From NCBI GenBank assembly GCA_023974075.1, contig CM043800.1:35927959-35991958 (forward strand): a DNA stretch of 64,000 nt, read 5' to 3'. The notes beneath the pieces are model-generated. The model did no database searches. It was given only the letters and a program-made list of their open reading frames with translations, and was not told the DNA's origin. Positions 12,767-23,979 of the stretch are shown piece after piece. The stretch's first letter is position 1; every line of letters starts with the position of its first letter. The position numbers were made by a program, and so were the translations under genes. Source of the stretch: Chaenocephalus aceratus. Its lineage: Eukaryota; Chordata; Actinopteri; Perciformes; Channichthyidae.

Positions 12767-14640
12767 AAAGTGACATATTATCCATACTAAAATTGTGTAC
12801 ATTATCCAATTGGGGTTGTTTGCGTGGTGCAGACACGTGAATGTAACAAAGTTAGTGACTCCACCACGCAATGCGGTGTTAAGGAGTCGTGCTGGAGTCA
12901 CACATTCTGGTGAGATCAGGTTGACATTATCACACATAAAATAAACATTTATTTTGAAGATTTATTAGATTTTTATAGGCAAAGTTTAATATAAGAAACC
13001 TTGCAGTCTCCCTGTAGCAGCCAAAATCATATAGAAATAAAACGGATAATTAACTTTATAATACAGCCGCTGAGGCAAGTTAGCAGATCTTACGCAGGGC
13101 AATGGTCATCCAAATCCAGACAAGAACCTCCATTTGTGCATTTTATTCCATTAACAAAGTACAATGAACAGGTTTCCTATATCTCTTCCTTAAGCCTTTC
13201 CTATATGGCTTTCCTTTATGTGGCTTGAAACACCCTGCTAAAAAACCGTTTGCCTACTGGTGCTCTGGCTCCCACCACCCACCTGTCTCCAATATATACA
13301 ATTACACCAGGTGCTCTAACCACCCAGTGCCCAAAACATGCCTTCAAAATAAAAGCATATAAATTACTTTAACGTATGAGACTAACTAAGAATATATTTA
13401 CAATAAACACTATAAACAGCAAGAAAATAAATGTTAAACTATTAAATAATATTAAGAGATATATAGCTCCAACACTCCCCTTATCCCAGATCAAGAAAGA
13501 ATGTAATGCAGGTAATTGCTCCTGTGGGGATTGTCCTGAATGTATGTAAGTCGCTTTGGATAAAAGCGCCTAACAAATGACATGTAATGTAATAATTATC
13601 TTATATAGAAAAGAGGTTTCTATGAATCCCACCCTCGAGCATTTTTCAGGGTATGGTTCTAGGACTGGCACCAATAAATGGAGCAAGTTTCATGAATGTC
13701 ACACTTTTATTTTGTACGCATAGCGTATATAATAAAATGCTGACAAAGACTATGTAACATTTGTAAACATTTTGATTATTAGATGACAACTATGTAAAAT
13801 TAAACAATACATTTTAAAGCACGTTTATACAGACAGGACGTAACAATAATGATTAAAAAAAGATTAAAAAAAACAAAAACTGAAAAGGAAGTGACGAATG
13901 AATTTCGACATCTCAAATACGGAGCGAAAGTTAAACCATAAGAATCAGACTATGAGCTACCACTAAACAACTCACAGTCTGAATATTACCATTAATAAAA
14001 ACCCTGAACGTTTACTTTTCGTTTTAAACATCTTTTTAAGGTGTAAACCTATGGTGTAAACGTGTCATTTCGAGGCGTAAACGTATCATTTAGAAATGCG
14101 CGTTCCCGTGACAAGGGGGGCATTTCATGACGGGGAGGCATAATGTGACACAACACCGGGGCTGAAGTCGAATAGTCCATTTAGCTTAGGAACCTTCCTA
14201 AAGGAGTGAAATGACCCGGAAGTCCCTCAGTGGCAGCCATGATAAGTGCCGTTCGAATTCTCTAGAATGATGAGAATGATAGGAAAGGAGGTTTCAAACT
14301 TCCTTTATAACCTCCTTTAGCTTAGGAACCACTGGACCTCCCGAACCGACAGGAGAAGCGAAAATGCTGCCCCACAATGCCTTGCAGCCGCAGCATTTGC
14401 CGTCACTCAACAGTCGGCCGTTCACGGAAACAACCGATTATGACCGAGAAATTATATCATGAAAGTTACGGTGCTTATTAAGCATTTTAAAACGTAGGTG
14501 GTAAGTTGCCAAAGTGCTTTGTTTTGAACGTATAATCAAAAAGAGAAATATGAACGTTAGTTTTACTGAAATTATCAAATAAAGTCAACATTTCACAGTC
14601 TTTACTGAGCTGTGTGGGGTTTGTTCAACTTTTAAAAGAT
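12767..14640. other. Transposon-fragment intergenic stretch
   Basis: The minus-strand form of the fish tail motif (AAGTCGCTTTGGATAAAAGC) lies at 13548-13567. A self-similar block at 14180-14340 has two copies of TTTAGCTTAGGAACC (14181 and 14317), which suggests a small DNA transposon. No gene was recognised. Confidence 0.4.
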
Positions 14641-14761
14641 GTTTTAAGAAGAAGACGGAGGTGAGTAGACGGATATGACGGAAGACGGCTGCGACGGAAA
14701 TACACCCGAACATATCTGGTACCCCGAACACATCTGGTACCTACACCGGCTCCCGTCGTTC

Positions 14762-14838
14762 ACTATAGGAAACGCCCCTATAGGAAACGCCCCTATACGA
14801 TCCGCCCCTATACGATCCGCCCCTATACGATCCGCCTC
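14762..14838. repeat. 15-bp tandem repeat, five units
   Basis: Units alternate CTATAGGAAACGCCC and CTATACGATCCGCCC. The array is two related unit types rather than one, so it grew by two rounds of local duplication. Confidence 0.85.
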
Positions 14839-15376
14839 CTTGCTGCGGTCTGCAGCCAGACCCATCTCGTATCAAAACGGCGCAGCGCTCTAAGCCCCGA
14901 GGGTACTACCGCCATCTACTGGCTGCAGTGTTTTTGTGTTATGCATTATTGCATGAGAAAAACTAGAACACTCAGTAGCTATAACAGCATTTGGTTAAAT
15001 CAGATGAAAGAATAGAATTACTTATATTGACTGTGCGTGGGCCTGGCAGTGGGAGATTAATTTCAGGCAAAAGTGTGCACAATCAACGGAAGGGCATGTA
15101 TTTTAATTGTTTTAATAATGTATATGGTTATAACATATAACATTGAAACACTGACGCAAAGAACAAGTATGTGGAATGTGTTATTAAGTAAGTTTGCTTG
15201 ACTACAGTCCAGTTCTGTATCCTACATAATAAAATATGACAATCGTTAATTTCTTTGTCAATTACTTTTATCAAATGAATATCCCACATTTGTTTTAAGC
15301 ACTTTAAATGTTAGAAACAAATATTATAGGATTGATATAATATGTACAATATTTAAGTCCTGTACTCTGCAGGTAC
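14839..15376. other. Unassigned stretch
   Basis: AT-rich, with no coding frame and no shared repeat noticed. Confidence 0.3.

Positions 15377-15432
<56 letters not shown>
15377..15432. repeat. (GATA)n microsatellite
   Basis: About 13 perfect GATA units are followed by degenerate GGATAT units to about 15460. Confidence 0.95.
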
Positions 15433-15469
15433 GGATATATGGATATAGATAGATGGATATCATATATAA

Positions 15470-15600
15470 TAATAATAATAATACATTACATTTATAAAGC
15501 GCTTTTCCTGGTGCTCAAAGCGCTTACGAGCAAGTAAAACAAAATAACAACAAAAGTAGAAAGTGCTAAGCTCGGAGGAATAAGGGCAAGGGGTTATATA
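15470..15600. repeat. L2-type 3' tail fragment
   Basis: TACATTTATAAAGCGCTTTT followed by CTCAAAGCGCTTAC is the same kind of dispersed 3' end as at 4.8 and 22.4 kb, preceded by an (ATA) run. Confidence 0.5.
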
Positions 15601-16555
15601 GATACTTCATTCATCCCAAATTGTGAAATGTGTGGAAACAAGTATAAACACAATAACATTAAATACAAATGAAAGCAATAGACAGGAATATATCAGTAGA
15701 AAGGACACGATGAATATTATAACATTTAATGTAGCCTTACTATGAAGGCTGACCTAAATACGGTGCTTTTCTACAGATTACTTTATTACTGCACTGGTAA
15801 AGTAAAATTAGGCAGATTAATAAGATGTGAAGTGCTTTGTAACTTTGACCCGCTTGACTGAATACACAACAAACAATGAAGAAAGAGTTTTATCTGGGCT
15901 GCTTCGCTGCCAGCTGCTCCCCCGGCACCCGAACGTGGCGTATACAGCCTGCACTTCAACATCAACGAAAGTGCTCGATATATGCTATATTGAACCAATA
16001 ACACAAACTAACTGTATCACTATAACATGATGATGAGGGTGATGGTGATGAAGAATGCATCTAACGTTCCGCTGTTCATTATAATACAAAAACAGAGCAT
16101 TAAACAAACCATCATGCTCTTACTTTGAAATCATGCGGAAATGTAGTCATCAGCGGGCCATCACGTGGTTTCCGAAAATAACCGAGTGACACGAGTAGAT
16201 TTTAGCCGAGACCGGCGGAAAATATGTCTCAAAATTCCGTGTGTGTAAAAAGACGATCCGCGAACAGAGATTTGAGATCCGTGAACAGAGATTTGAGATC
16301 CGCAAGCGCATTGTTGGTCCCAAATACAAAATGGATTCAGAAATGCCTGATCGAAAGTTGTAAATGTTAAAGAGATATTCACAGATCTTTTTTTTTATTT
16401 GTGAACATATTTAGCGTATTTGCAGATCCGTTTTACACTTGCAAATGTTTTGTGAGTTTGCAAATCTTTTAAATGCATTTGTGGATGTTGTTTTACATTT
16501 ACAAATCACATATTTACACACAAATTATTTGTATGTGCACACAAATAATTATGAG
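15601..16555. other. Unassigned stretch with a 22-bp direct repeat
   Basis: GAACAGAGATTTGAGATCCG occurs twice in tandem (16262-16303). An AT-rich block with several TTTGCAAAT-like words follows at 16390-16550. No gene was recognised. Confidence 0.35.
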
Positions 16556-16559
16556 ACAT

Positions 16560-16856
16560 ATATGCCCATAATTGACTGATGCACAAAGGACAGGAGTGCT
16601 TCAGTCTGACTTTATTGAATCGTGGGACCCTGTATCTCCGATTAGATGGTAGCAGTTCATATTCTCTGTTCAGAACATGCTTTGGGTCGGAGATGATGTT
16701 GTTGGACAGCCTCACTAGGTTGTTATGATAGGCTGAGTCATAGAGTCTCTGACAGGGTTGAGATACTGTGAGAGTGAGTGTCACGGACATTAATTCATAG
16801 ATCAAGGCAGACTGGTGCACACACTCTCCTGTTTTGCCGATCCGGTGCTTAAACAA
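16560..16856 (-). pseudogene. LINE ORF2 C-terminal fragment
   Basis: The minus-strand frame reads RLSNNIISDPKHVLNREYEL then LPSNRRYRVPRFNKVRLKHS. This pattern recurs near the C-terminus of fish non-LTR retrotransposon proteins. No reverse transcriptase core is present, so it is a 3' fragment. Confidence 0.55.
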
Positions 16857-18290
16857 ATATAGCTCTACACCCCTGGCCGAAATGTCCTTAAAATGAAGTC
16901 CGAGTTAGACATTTTAATTCATGTCCTGCCAACACTGGCAGGACAGAAGGTCGACACGCCCGTTCTAAGCCGTGTCCCTCACTCCTCACATCCCAAGCTG
17001 CATCCCCAAAACGTGTATTATGTTGTTACATCGTTTCAGATGTGATGTTTCAGTTGTGCCCTTGATACGCCATTAAAACAGTAAAAACACGTTCAGTTTC
17101 CTTTTGCTTTTTGTGTCTCCTGTTCACCAACACATACCCAGTTTGGAAAGTAATCCAAAAGTAATCTAAAAGTAATCTGATTACTTTTTTAAGACACGTA
17201 ACTGTAACTGTATTCGGATTACTTTCAGAGCCATGTAATCAGTAATCAGTAACTGATTGCATTTACAAAGTAACCCTCCCAACCCATATGACAAAACATG
17301 ACATTTGTTCTGGTTTAGCGTAACCATGTAGGCGGCCATCTTTCACTTCTGTTGACAATATGCAGCTACCCAATTGGTGTAGCACGATCACGTGACGAAC
17401 CGTGGCACTACTTTTGACAAAGATATTATTACGCTTTGAAGGGACTAGTTCAGCCTATAATTACGTGCCTAGAAGAATTGACAGGAATTTTAGCGACGAA
17501 CTTTTTTTTGGTGGATAAGCATGACTCGTTCTTTTTTATGAACTAAAGATTATGTAGTTCCACCTCTGTGGAGCGGGATTTCTTTTCTAAAGGACTTTTC
17601 GAGGTTCACCTTGCGGCCTAGTAAGGTGAGGCACAGATGAGCTCTGCCTCACCTCAGAATGCGTCACCCCACAGAAACTGGCTGGAAAGCGGGCCCTAAG
17701 CGCATGCCTGTTACCATCTCACTGTACGTCACCAATGTAATGTTTGTAGATCCCATATTTTACATTTATCCTCGCCATCCATAGTCTCTAAATAACTTAT
17801 TTCACGTATGATATTTAGGCTCGCTGGTCTCATCATACAACGGCAATGAAAAAGCACCAGGGGAGGCAGCCATAACCTCTGCCGCACTGAAGGGGGCGCA
17901 AGTGAGCCCACAGGTTCTTGTTGCTGCTGTTATTCTACGCAGAGACGGTAGACGCGAACAACAAACTAGACTTTTGAAACTACAGGAAGATAAGGAGGAC
18001 TTTTACAAAAAAGTAATGGAGATTGTTGTCCAGAAGGATAGCATGGACTTCATCTTCAAGTCAAGGTAAGACCACAATTGTAATGAAAATGGGATCTTAC
18101 TAAGAAAGAACAATCCAATATTTAGATTTTGGTTATCCTTTTGTTGAACGGTCTGTTTAAAATGAATCGAAGCATCAGACCAAAAAAGCTTTTGAAAATA
18201 ACTGAATATTTCGATTAAGGTCAACATATAATATTTGTAAATCTGACTGAAAGAGTCAGTGCCTCACCAGCCATGAACCTCACCGCACGT
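16857..18290. other. Decayed repeats with one possible exon
   Basis: AAGTAATCNAAAAGTAATC-type low-complexity DNA lies at 17150-17280. Bases 17960-18066 read QEDKEDFYKKVMEIVVQKD in one frame and end AAGTCAAG/gtaaga, so they could be a stray exon of a transposon gene. GGTGAGGCAC-like motifs at 17625-17660 and CTCACCAGCC at 18263 may be its ends. Nothing firmer can be said. Confidence 0.25.
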
Positions 18291-18307
18291 CACTGATCCA
18301 TCAAGCC

Positions 18308-18724
18308 ATGTTGGGTAAACTACCTTTTTATATCTGCTCTCTGATCTCTCGACAAATTGAAAGTACGTATTGCCTGAGATCTCATGATGTTGTTTTATTG
18401 AATGTGCCAAGTGCTAGGACTGTCTTAGGGAAGAAAGCTTTTAGTTGTGCAGCTGCACTAACTTGGAACAGCCTGCAAACCTGTTTAAAACTGAGCACTT
18501 TGGTTCCCCTGCATCACTTTGAAACTCGGCTGGGTGACTTGCTGTTTGATACTCATGGTACCTGTCACTGTACATAGAGTTTGTAAACGGTGCCCTGCAC
18601 ATTATGTTGTCATCCTTATTGTTGTTCTGTTGTTTTATGTTACATGTGTAACTAACGTCCTGCAGGTCACCCTTCAAAAAGAGATCTTTTGATCTCAAGG
18701 GGCTTCACCTGGTTAAATAAAGGC
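18308..18724 (+). pseudogene. LINE 3' end with terminal coding fragment
   Basis: The plus frame reads YCLRSHDVVLLNVPSARTVL then GKKAFSCAAALTWNSLQTCL, the conserved (R/K)AFS.AA...WNSLP block near the end of L2/Rex-type LINE proteins. The DNA ends GATCTCAAGGGGCTTCACC...TTAAATAAAGGC, a typical 3' terminus. It is 5'-truncated. Confidence 0.75.
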
Positions 18725-19277
18725 TACACACACACTTTGCCCCTGAACATTATTATAATACAATGTGCATTGTACACATTCCAGAGATTGCACGTTTTAC
18801 ATAAGAGGAAGAAACATTTGTTATGGATATGAGACACTGGATGTAAACTCAACCCATGTATTCATGTGTGTTCAAACTACATAACCACATTGCCCTGTGA
18901 TCACAGAGGAGAGAGGGATTCAGAGCTGAACAAATAACAGATGTTATTTTTAAGAAGAAAAGACACAGACAATGCAATCAACAATTGACCAGTGAAGACT
19001 TAGCATACATCATAGCATACATAGCATACATCATATATGTATACATAGCATGTATTCATAGCATACATCATAGCATACATCATAGCGTACATCATTTGTT
19101 CATCTTTTTATTATTAAATCTCAATATGTTAAAAATAAAACTAATTTCTGGGCATTGGGTCAACTATTTCATGAACTAATCCCACTTTTAAATCTTGAAC
19201 TTTGTCTGTTAAATTCAGTCTTTTAACAATTGTATTGCAGTATAACTATATCTTGCTTTCTCCGCCTCATCAGAGTT
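18725..19277. other. Spacer with an ATAGCATACATC tandem repeat
   Basis: Short tandem AGCATACATC units lie at 19009-19090. The rest is the AT-rich upstream region of the lectin gene; no clear promoter motif was picked out. Confidence 0.5.
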
Positions 19278-20849
19278 ATGGATTGGATTCTAAATCTCAT
19301 TCTACTTTCAGGTAAGTGTAACTCCTTTTACTTTCTCTAAGTGAACAGTCTCTGAATAAACATCACTGTAGTGTACTGTAGTTTCTCTCAGCTGCAGCAT
19401 GTTTTTGATTTTCTATTACACAGTTTCTCTCCTCCAGATATCAAACCAACCAATTTACCAATCATTAACTCAATCAATTACTACATTAATCAGTTAACAA
19501 ACCAATCACTAACTTAATCATAACTAACTAAATCAACCAACCAACCAATCAATTCAAATCATCATTTAAATGGCTCGTAAAATATAAAAGTGTAATCGAA
19601 TGTAATTTGAGTATGTTTATTGTATTTTTCAGTTGAAATGTATCTCCACGACTTCTCTCCCACAGCGCTGTGCTCTCTGTCTTCATGTGTACTCCAACCT
19701 GAGTTTGTCTTATTCAAAGAAAAGAAAACCTGGCGTGAGGCTCAGAGTTTCTGCAGAGAGGATTGTCTCGACCTGGCCACCATAGAGGACCTGGGAGATA
19801 TAGAGACAGTGCTGAGATCTGTTGAGGGCCAGTACGATGATGCCGTGTGGAAAGGGGAGCAGAGGTGGCACTGGTCCATAACTGAAAAAGATTTCTACAA
19901 GAAGGGAGAAAGAGATTATTTCATTTGGGACATCCAAGAAGATACTGGTTTCAACTGTCTTCAACAACGGGACACTGTTTGTCAGAGAGTGCACCACCAC
20001 ACAACGTTCAATTTGATGGTGAGTGACACTTTGATTCTGGAGTCACTCACACACACACACACACACACACAATTTAAAATGTGTGCCTCTCCTGTGACAT
20101 GTCTCCATGCTTTAATGTTCAAAAAGCTCTTTATTTTTCTCATACTACCTCTGTTCACCCTCTGTCTGAAACCAGAGCCCAGTCTGCTCTGATTGGTTAG
20201 CTGGCCGGCTCTGTTGTGATTGGTCAACTGCTTAGAGATGTCCCGCCCCTTAGCCTATAACGTACAATGTGTTGGAGCGCTAGCCAATAGGAGAATGAGT
20301 GTTACATAGTGATGTCACTATGTTACAGATGTAAACAAAGGAGTCCAATGGAGGCGTTTTAGCCTTTGCAGACCATTTACATGCACACAAACCGATACAA
20401 CACGTAGAAGGGAAACCCCCAAAAGCCTGTATACACAAGGCGTCTTTAAGGATCAAAACAATCAGCACCAGTCTTTCTAATACACAGAGACACAAAAAAC
20501 GATAAACTCGTGGTTTTCTTCATAGGAGGAAAACAAGGTAGAGATCAGCACGTACACGTTGCAAATGCTAGGATGGATTGCTGCTCGAGACCACTGCAGA
20601 CAATTCTACACAGACCTGGCCAGTGTGAGGAATGATGGGAAGTAGCCGGGGACCAGCAAGTGTGGGTTGGCCTCTTCAGGGACATCTGGGTGTGGTCGGA
20701 CCAGACATTATCCTCATTCAGATACTGGAAAACAGGCAAAGCTGTTTATACTCCATCTGACGGAAACTGTGGAGCTTTGATGAAGAGCGTTTCTGGACGA
20801 TGGGGAGAACGGCTACGCGCAGAAAAACACCCGTTCCTCTGTAAATGTG
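19278..20849 (+). pseudogene. Two-domain secreted C-type lectin, frame broken
   Basis: Exon 1 19278-19311 (MDWILNLILLS) joins exon 2 19666-20018 in frame to give a hydrophobic signal peptide (LNLILLSALCSLSSC). A first C-type lectin domain follows: FVLFKEKKTWREAQSFCRED, LATIEDLGDIETVL, WHWSITEKDFY. Its C-terminal WF..PC..PFVC block is missing and replaced by FNCLQQRDTVCQRV. Exon 3 20526-20849 holds a second domain: HCRQFYTDLASVRNDGK, a TAG at 20642, then in another frame QQVWVGLFRDIWVWSDQT, NCGALM, SGRWGERLR and KHPFLCKCG before a gtgagt donor. All junctions are GT-AG and phases agree. Fish carry many such secreted tandem-CTLD genes. The frame break and missing first-domain end suggest a decaying copy, but a local deletion in the assembly is possible. 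A short candidate exon at 22358-22410 could follow, unproven. Confidence 0.7.
20085..20370. repeat. Dispersed repeat, copy 1 (intron of the lectin gene)
   Basis: GTCTCCATGCTTTAATGTTC through GGAGTCCAATGGAGGC matches a copy split by another insertion at 43355-43930 and an inverted copy at 54230-54490. In fish such text usually lies inside the TTAA-flanked MITE family seen complete at 53222-53766. That link is from memory of the family, not from a search. Confidence 0.7.
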
Positions 20850-20981
20850 GTGAGTTCTTCAATTTCATTATTTCATATTCCCTGTTTAGTTAATTTTTTT
20901 TAGCTCATAATCTAAATTATTTTATTATTTGTGAGAACAGGTGAACATACAGTATATGTCCATACAATAGTGTGTGTGAGC

Positions 20982-21085
20982 TTAAAGGTAGGGTATGTAA
21001 GAATGGAGAGAAACCGGCTCGAGTGCACTAGAATTGGAAAATACACAACCGAAAAAAATCTGCTCCCATTATTTTCATAAGCTCC
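20982..21085. mobile_element. Partial TTAA MITE (AGGTGGGGTAGG family)
   Basis: It starts TTAAAGGTAGGGTATGTAAG and continues with GAGAAACCGGCTCGAG and GAAAATACACAACCG, as in the complete copy at 42672-43015. The right half is missing. Confidence 0.7.
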
Positions 21086-21720
21086 ACTCCAGTCAACAGG
21101 CTTGTAGTAATGCACCTAAAGCTTTTTTGGATGGCCAAACATGCCAGAGGAAGAATAATTATTGCACTTTATCCGTTTAAGAGTAGTTTGTCCCAATACA
21201 CAGTACTGGAAGTCAAATGCAACTTGCCAAAAATACCAGGAAGTCCTACTGCATTTGGTCGCATATTGCAGTATGAAAATGTGCATAGTATTCAACCCTC
21301 CATCCTCGGTGCCGCGCGGAGAAGACGTCACATTGACTGAAACCCTGAGAGAGAAGCAGAGCTCTCCATCTGTGGCGAACATAAGCTCACATTTTTATTT
21401 TAACAGTCACCTATTATGCAAAATGCACTTTTCAATGTGTTTTATACATGAATGTGTGTCCCCGGTGTTACATGTTTTGGATAGATATGGCTCCTATAAT
21501 ATATTGTTCAAATTGTGCAAAAATTGCGACGGATAAATGAGAAAGAGGGTTAAAGTTCAAGATATAAGACGTTTGTTCCCAATTGTGTGTATTCTGCATG
21601 CTAGTGCAGTTGCACTACATACTGAAAGAAAAAAGTATGCAGCCTTATTTTTGCATCCATATGACCTTATTTGATCGTATCAAATATTCCACTCTGCTAT
21701 TAATAATAAAACAATAATAG
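21086..21720. other. Unassigned stretch with a MITE end
   Basis: AGTCACCTATTATGCAAAAT at 21403-21422 matches the terminus of the MITE at 53222-53766. Nothing coding was recognised. Confidence 0.4.
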
Positions 21721-22100
21721 ATTTATTTTGTTTGCGCTCAAAGACGCTTTACAGATATAGTGAAAGAACAACAAATAAATATATAGTTAAATTCAAATAA
21801 TACAAAAACAATCACACATTAAAAGCCAGATTGAAGAGGTGAGTGTTTTGAAGGTGGTGAGGTCAGGGCAGTCTCTGATGGGTTGGGGGAGTGAGTTCCA
21901 GAGGGAGGGGGCAGCGACGGAGAAGGCTCTGTCCCCCAGGTCCGGTGCTTGATGCGGGCGGGGATGGATAGGAGGTTGGCTTCTGATGAGCGGAGGCAGC
22001 GGGAAGGGGTGTGGTGGTGCAGCAGGTCTGTGAGGTAGGGGGGGGCCTGATTGTTGAGGGCTTTGTGAGTAATCAGGAGGACTTTGAAGTTGATTATCCA
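21721..22100 (-). pseudogene. L2-type LINE 3' fragment
   Basis: The minus frame reads GDRAFSVAAPSLWNSLPQPI then RDCPDLTTFKTLTSSIW, the diagnostic C-terminal block of L2/Rex-group LINE proteins, followed by the AAAGACGCTTTACAGATATA tail. It is 5'-truncated. Confidence 0.75.
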
Positions 22101-22445
22101 TTAAGAAGGATCGTCCAATTCCCTTATTTTTATTTTTAAAATGTAATTGAGATTGAAGTACGGAAATTGTACGACATTGGTGTATAATATTTCACATCTG
22201 TTTATGCGACGATCATACAAAGACAATTCAACAATAGGCATGTAACATTTAAGTTTAAGATTTATTTTATTATTATTTTCCTGAATTTCTTGCACATTTT
22301 CCTGAAGAAAAAATCATATTGTGAGCTTTGCTTTTCATTTCTTTATTTTCTATTTCAAGGAGCTGGCGGAGAAGGGTGGGAATGTTACGGAGTTTCAGTG
22401 GAAATATTTTGTAAGAACTACAAAGCAAAACTAACAATTGTAATA
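22101..22445. other. Unassigned, with a possible small exon
   Basis: Bases 22358-22410 are bounded by a tttctatttcaag acceptor-like run and a TTTT/gtaaga donor and stay open in the phase left by the lectin exon 3. The translation (GWECYGVSVEIF) is not recognisable. Confidence 0.2.
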
Positions 22446-22950
22446 TTAATCCAATCCAACTTTATTTATATAGCACTTTAAAAACCTTCAGACCAAAGTG
22501 CTGTACAGAGAGATAAGCTCACACAACATAATATAAATACATTTAAAATACAAGATACAAACACAAAACAAACCAGAATAAACGTAATAATTAAAAAATA
22601 AATAACAGCCATATAATAAAAACAATAGACCACTGAAAGCAAATAAAAGCAACAATCTACTTGTTTCTGAATGCCAAGGAGAAGAGGTGGGTTTTAAGAC
22701 GGGATTTAAAAGCAGTCTGTGTGGGAGCCTGTCTGATGAGCGAGGGCAGGTCGTTCCACAGTTTAGGGGCGGCAGCAGAGAAAGCACGGTCCCCTCTGCG
22801 CTTAGACTTTGTTTTTGGCACCCTCAGGAGCAACTGATCAGCTGACCTGAGAGTGCGTGTTGGCGTGTAGCTGAGAGGTGGGGCGGGGCCAGGCCATTGA
22901 GGGCTTTAAAAGTAAATAAAAGAGTTTTAAAATGAATCCTCAAATTAAGA
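22446..22950 (-). repeat. L2/SINE-type 3' end, minus orientation
   Basis: AACTTTATTTATATAGCACT starts the tail. Upstream on the minus strand is the decayed block encoding 'FS...LWNDLP', matched in DNA by GGTCGTTCCACAGTTTAGGG and GCAGAGAAAGCACGGTCCCC. Same layout as 21721-22100. Confidence 0.65.
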
Positions 22951-23475
22951 CAATAAGCAGGCCCGCCCCTCCCTACACGCAGATCACGTGGGGCCTCACA
23001 TCGCGGAGGGGGCCTCACCCGAAGCGCATATGCGGCGCAATTACTGTAAGCATGCACCCCCCCCCCCCCGGGTGTTTTTTTAATGCTGAAACATTCAGAC
23101 TGTTGGAAAAACCCAGATAACCTGGAGAAAACCCATTCATGAAGACTACATGGATTTAGGGGGGACAATGGGAACACATTACATTAAAGGGGAACAGGTC
23201 TCCCTTGGAAAAGAGATCAATGATCTCAATGGGATTTTATCTGTATAAATAAAGGTTTGAAATGAAATGAAAGGTAGAGGGGGAAAGTGGGGTAGAGGGG
23301 TAGAGGGGATGTAGATTGCCATTTAATTCAGCACCATGGAGTTCTCCTGCTTCCTCTTGATCATTTGTGTTTGCGGAGTGGAATATGTGCGCAATGGTTC
23401 CCCTGTCATCAGACTGTGGGTCTGCGACCCCACCCGAGCGGAACGGATCTTTACTGCAGGAGGGTTTGCTATTGT
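22951..23475. other. Poly(C) run, LINE 3' terminus and spacer
   Basis: A run of 12 C lies near 23058. AAGAGATCAATGATCTCAAT followed by AATAAAGGT at 23208-23253 is another LINE-type 3' end. The rest is unassigned. Confidence 0.45.
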
Positions 23476-23824
23476 GAGTGGTGCGACGAGGGTACGCCGC
23501 AGGCTAATTGCATTGGTCTTCTTCAGAGGTGGTGCGACGAGGGTACGCCGCAGGCTAGTCTCACTGTTCTTCTTCAGAGGTGGTGTGACGAGGGTACGCT
23601 GCACTCTAGTCTCACTGTTCTTCTTCAGAGGTGGTGTGACGAGGGTACGCGCAGGCTATCTCACTGTTCTTCTTCAGAGGTGGTGGACGAGGGTACGCTG
23701 CACTCTAGTCTCACTGTTCTTCTTCAGAGGTGGTGCGACGAGGGTACGCTGCACTCTAGTCTCACTGTTCTTCTTCAGAGGTGGTGGACGAGGGTACGCC
23801 GCAGGCTAATTTCACTGTTCTCCT
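23476..23824. repeat. 51-bp minisatellite, about seven units
   Basis: Units contain CTTCTTCAGAGGTGGTGCGA and CGAGGGTACGC; starts at 23518, 23569, 23620, 23669, 23719 and 23770 give periods of 51, 51, 49, 50 and 51. Because 51 is 17 codons, frames stay open across most units (FFFRGGATRVRRRLVSL), which produces long but probably meaningless ORFs. It sits about 150 bases beyond the stop codon of the cfap210-like gene. Confidence 0.9.
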
Positions 23825-23979
23825 GCTTGGTGTCCCGGCTTTTAGAAGTGTCCAATCTGGGCGACCGCTCTCCTGTTTCTTTCCCACGGTTCTTTGATGA
23901 CTCCACCCCAGTTAGGGCAGAGTGTCTTCCTGCAGGTGCTCCCGGTGTTTTAATGGTTGGGGTGCGGGTTGGCCGCAGA

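Noticed and set aside
23476..23824. Repeat protein of RGGATRVRRRL units
   Set aside because: Units of 49 and 50 bases break the frame and no start, splice site or domain supports it.
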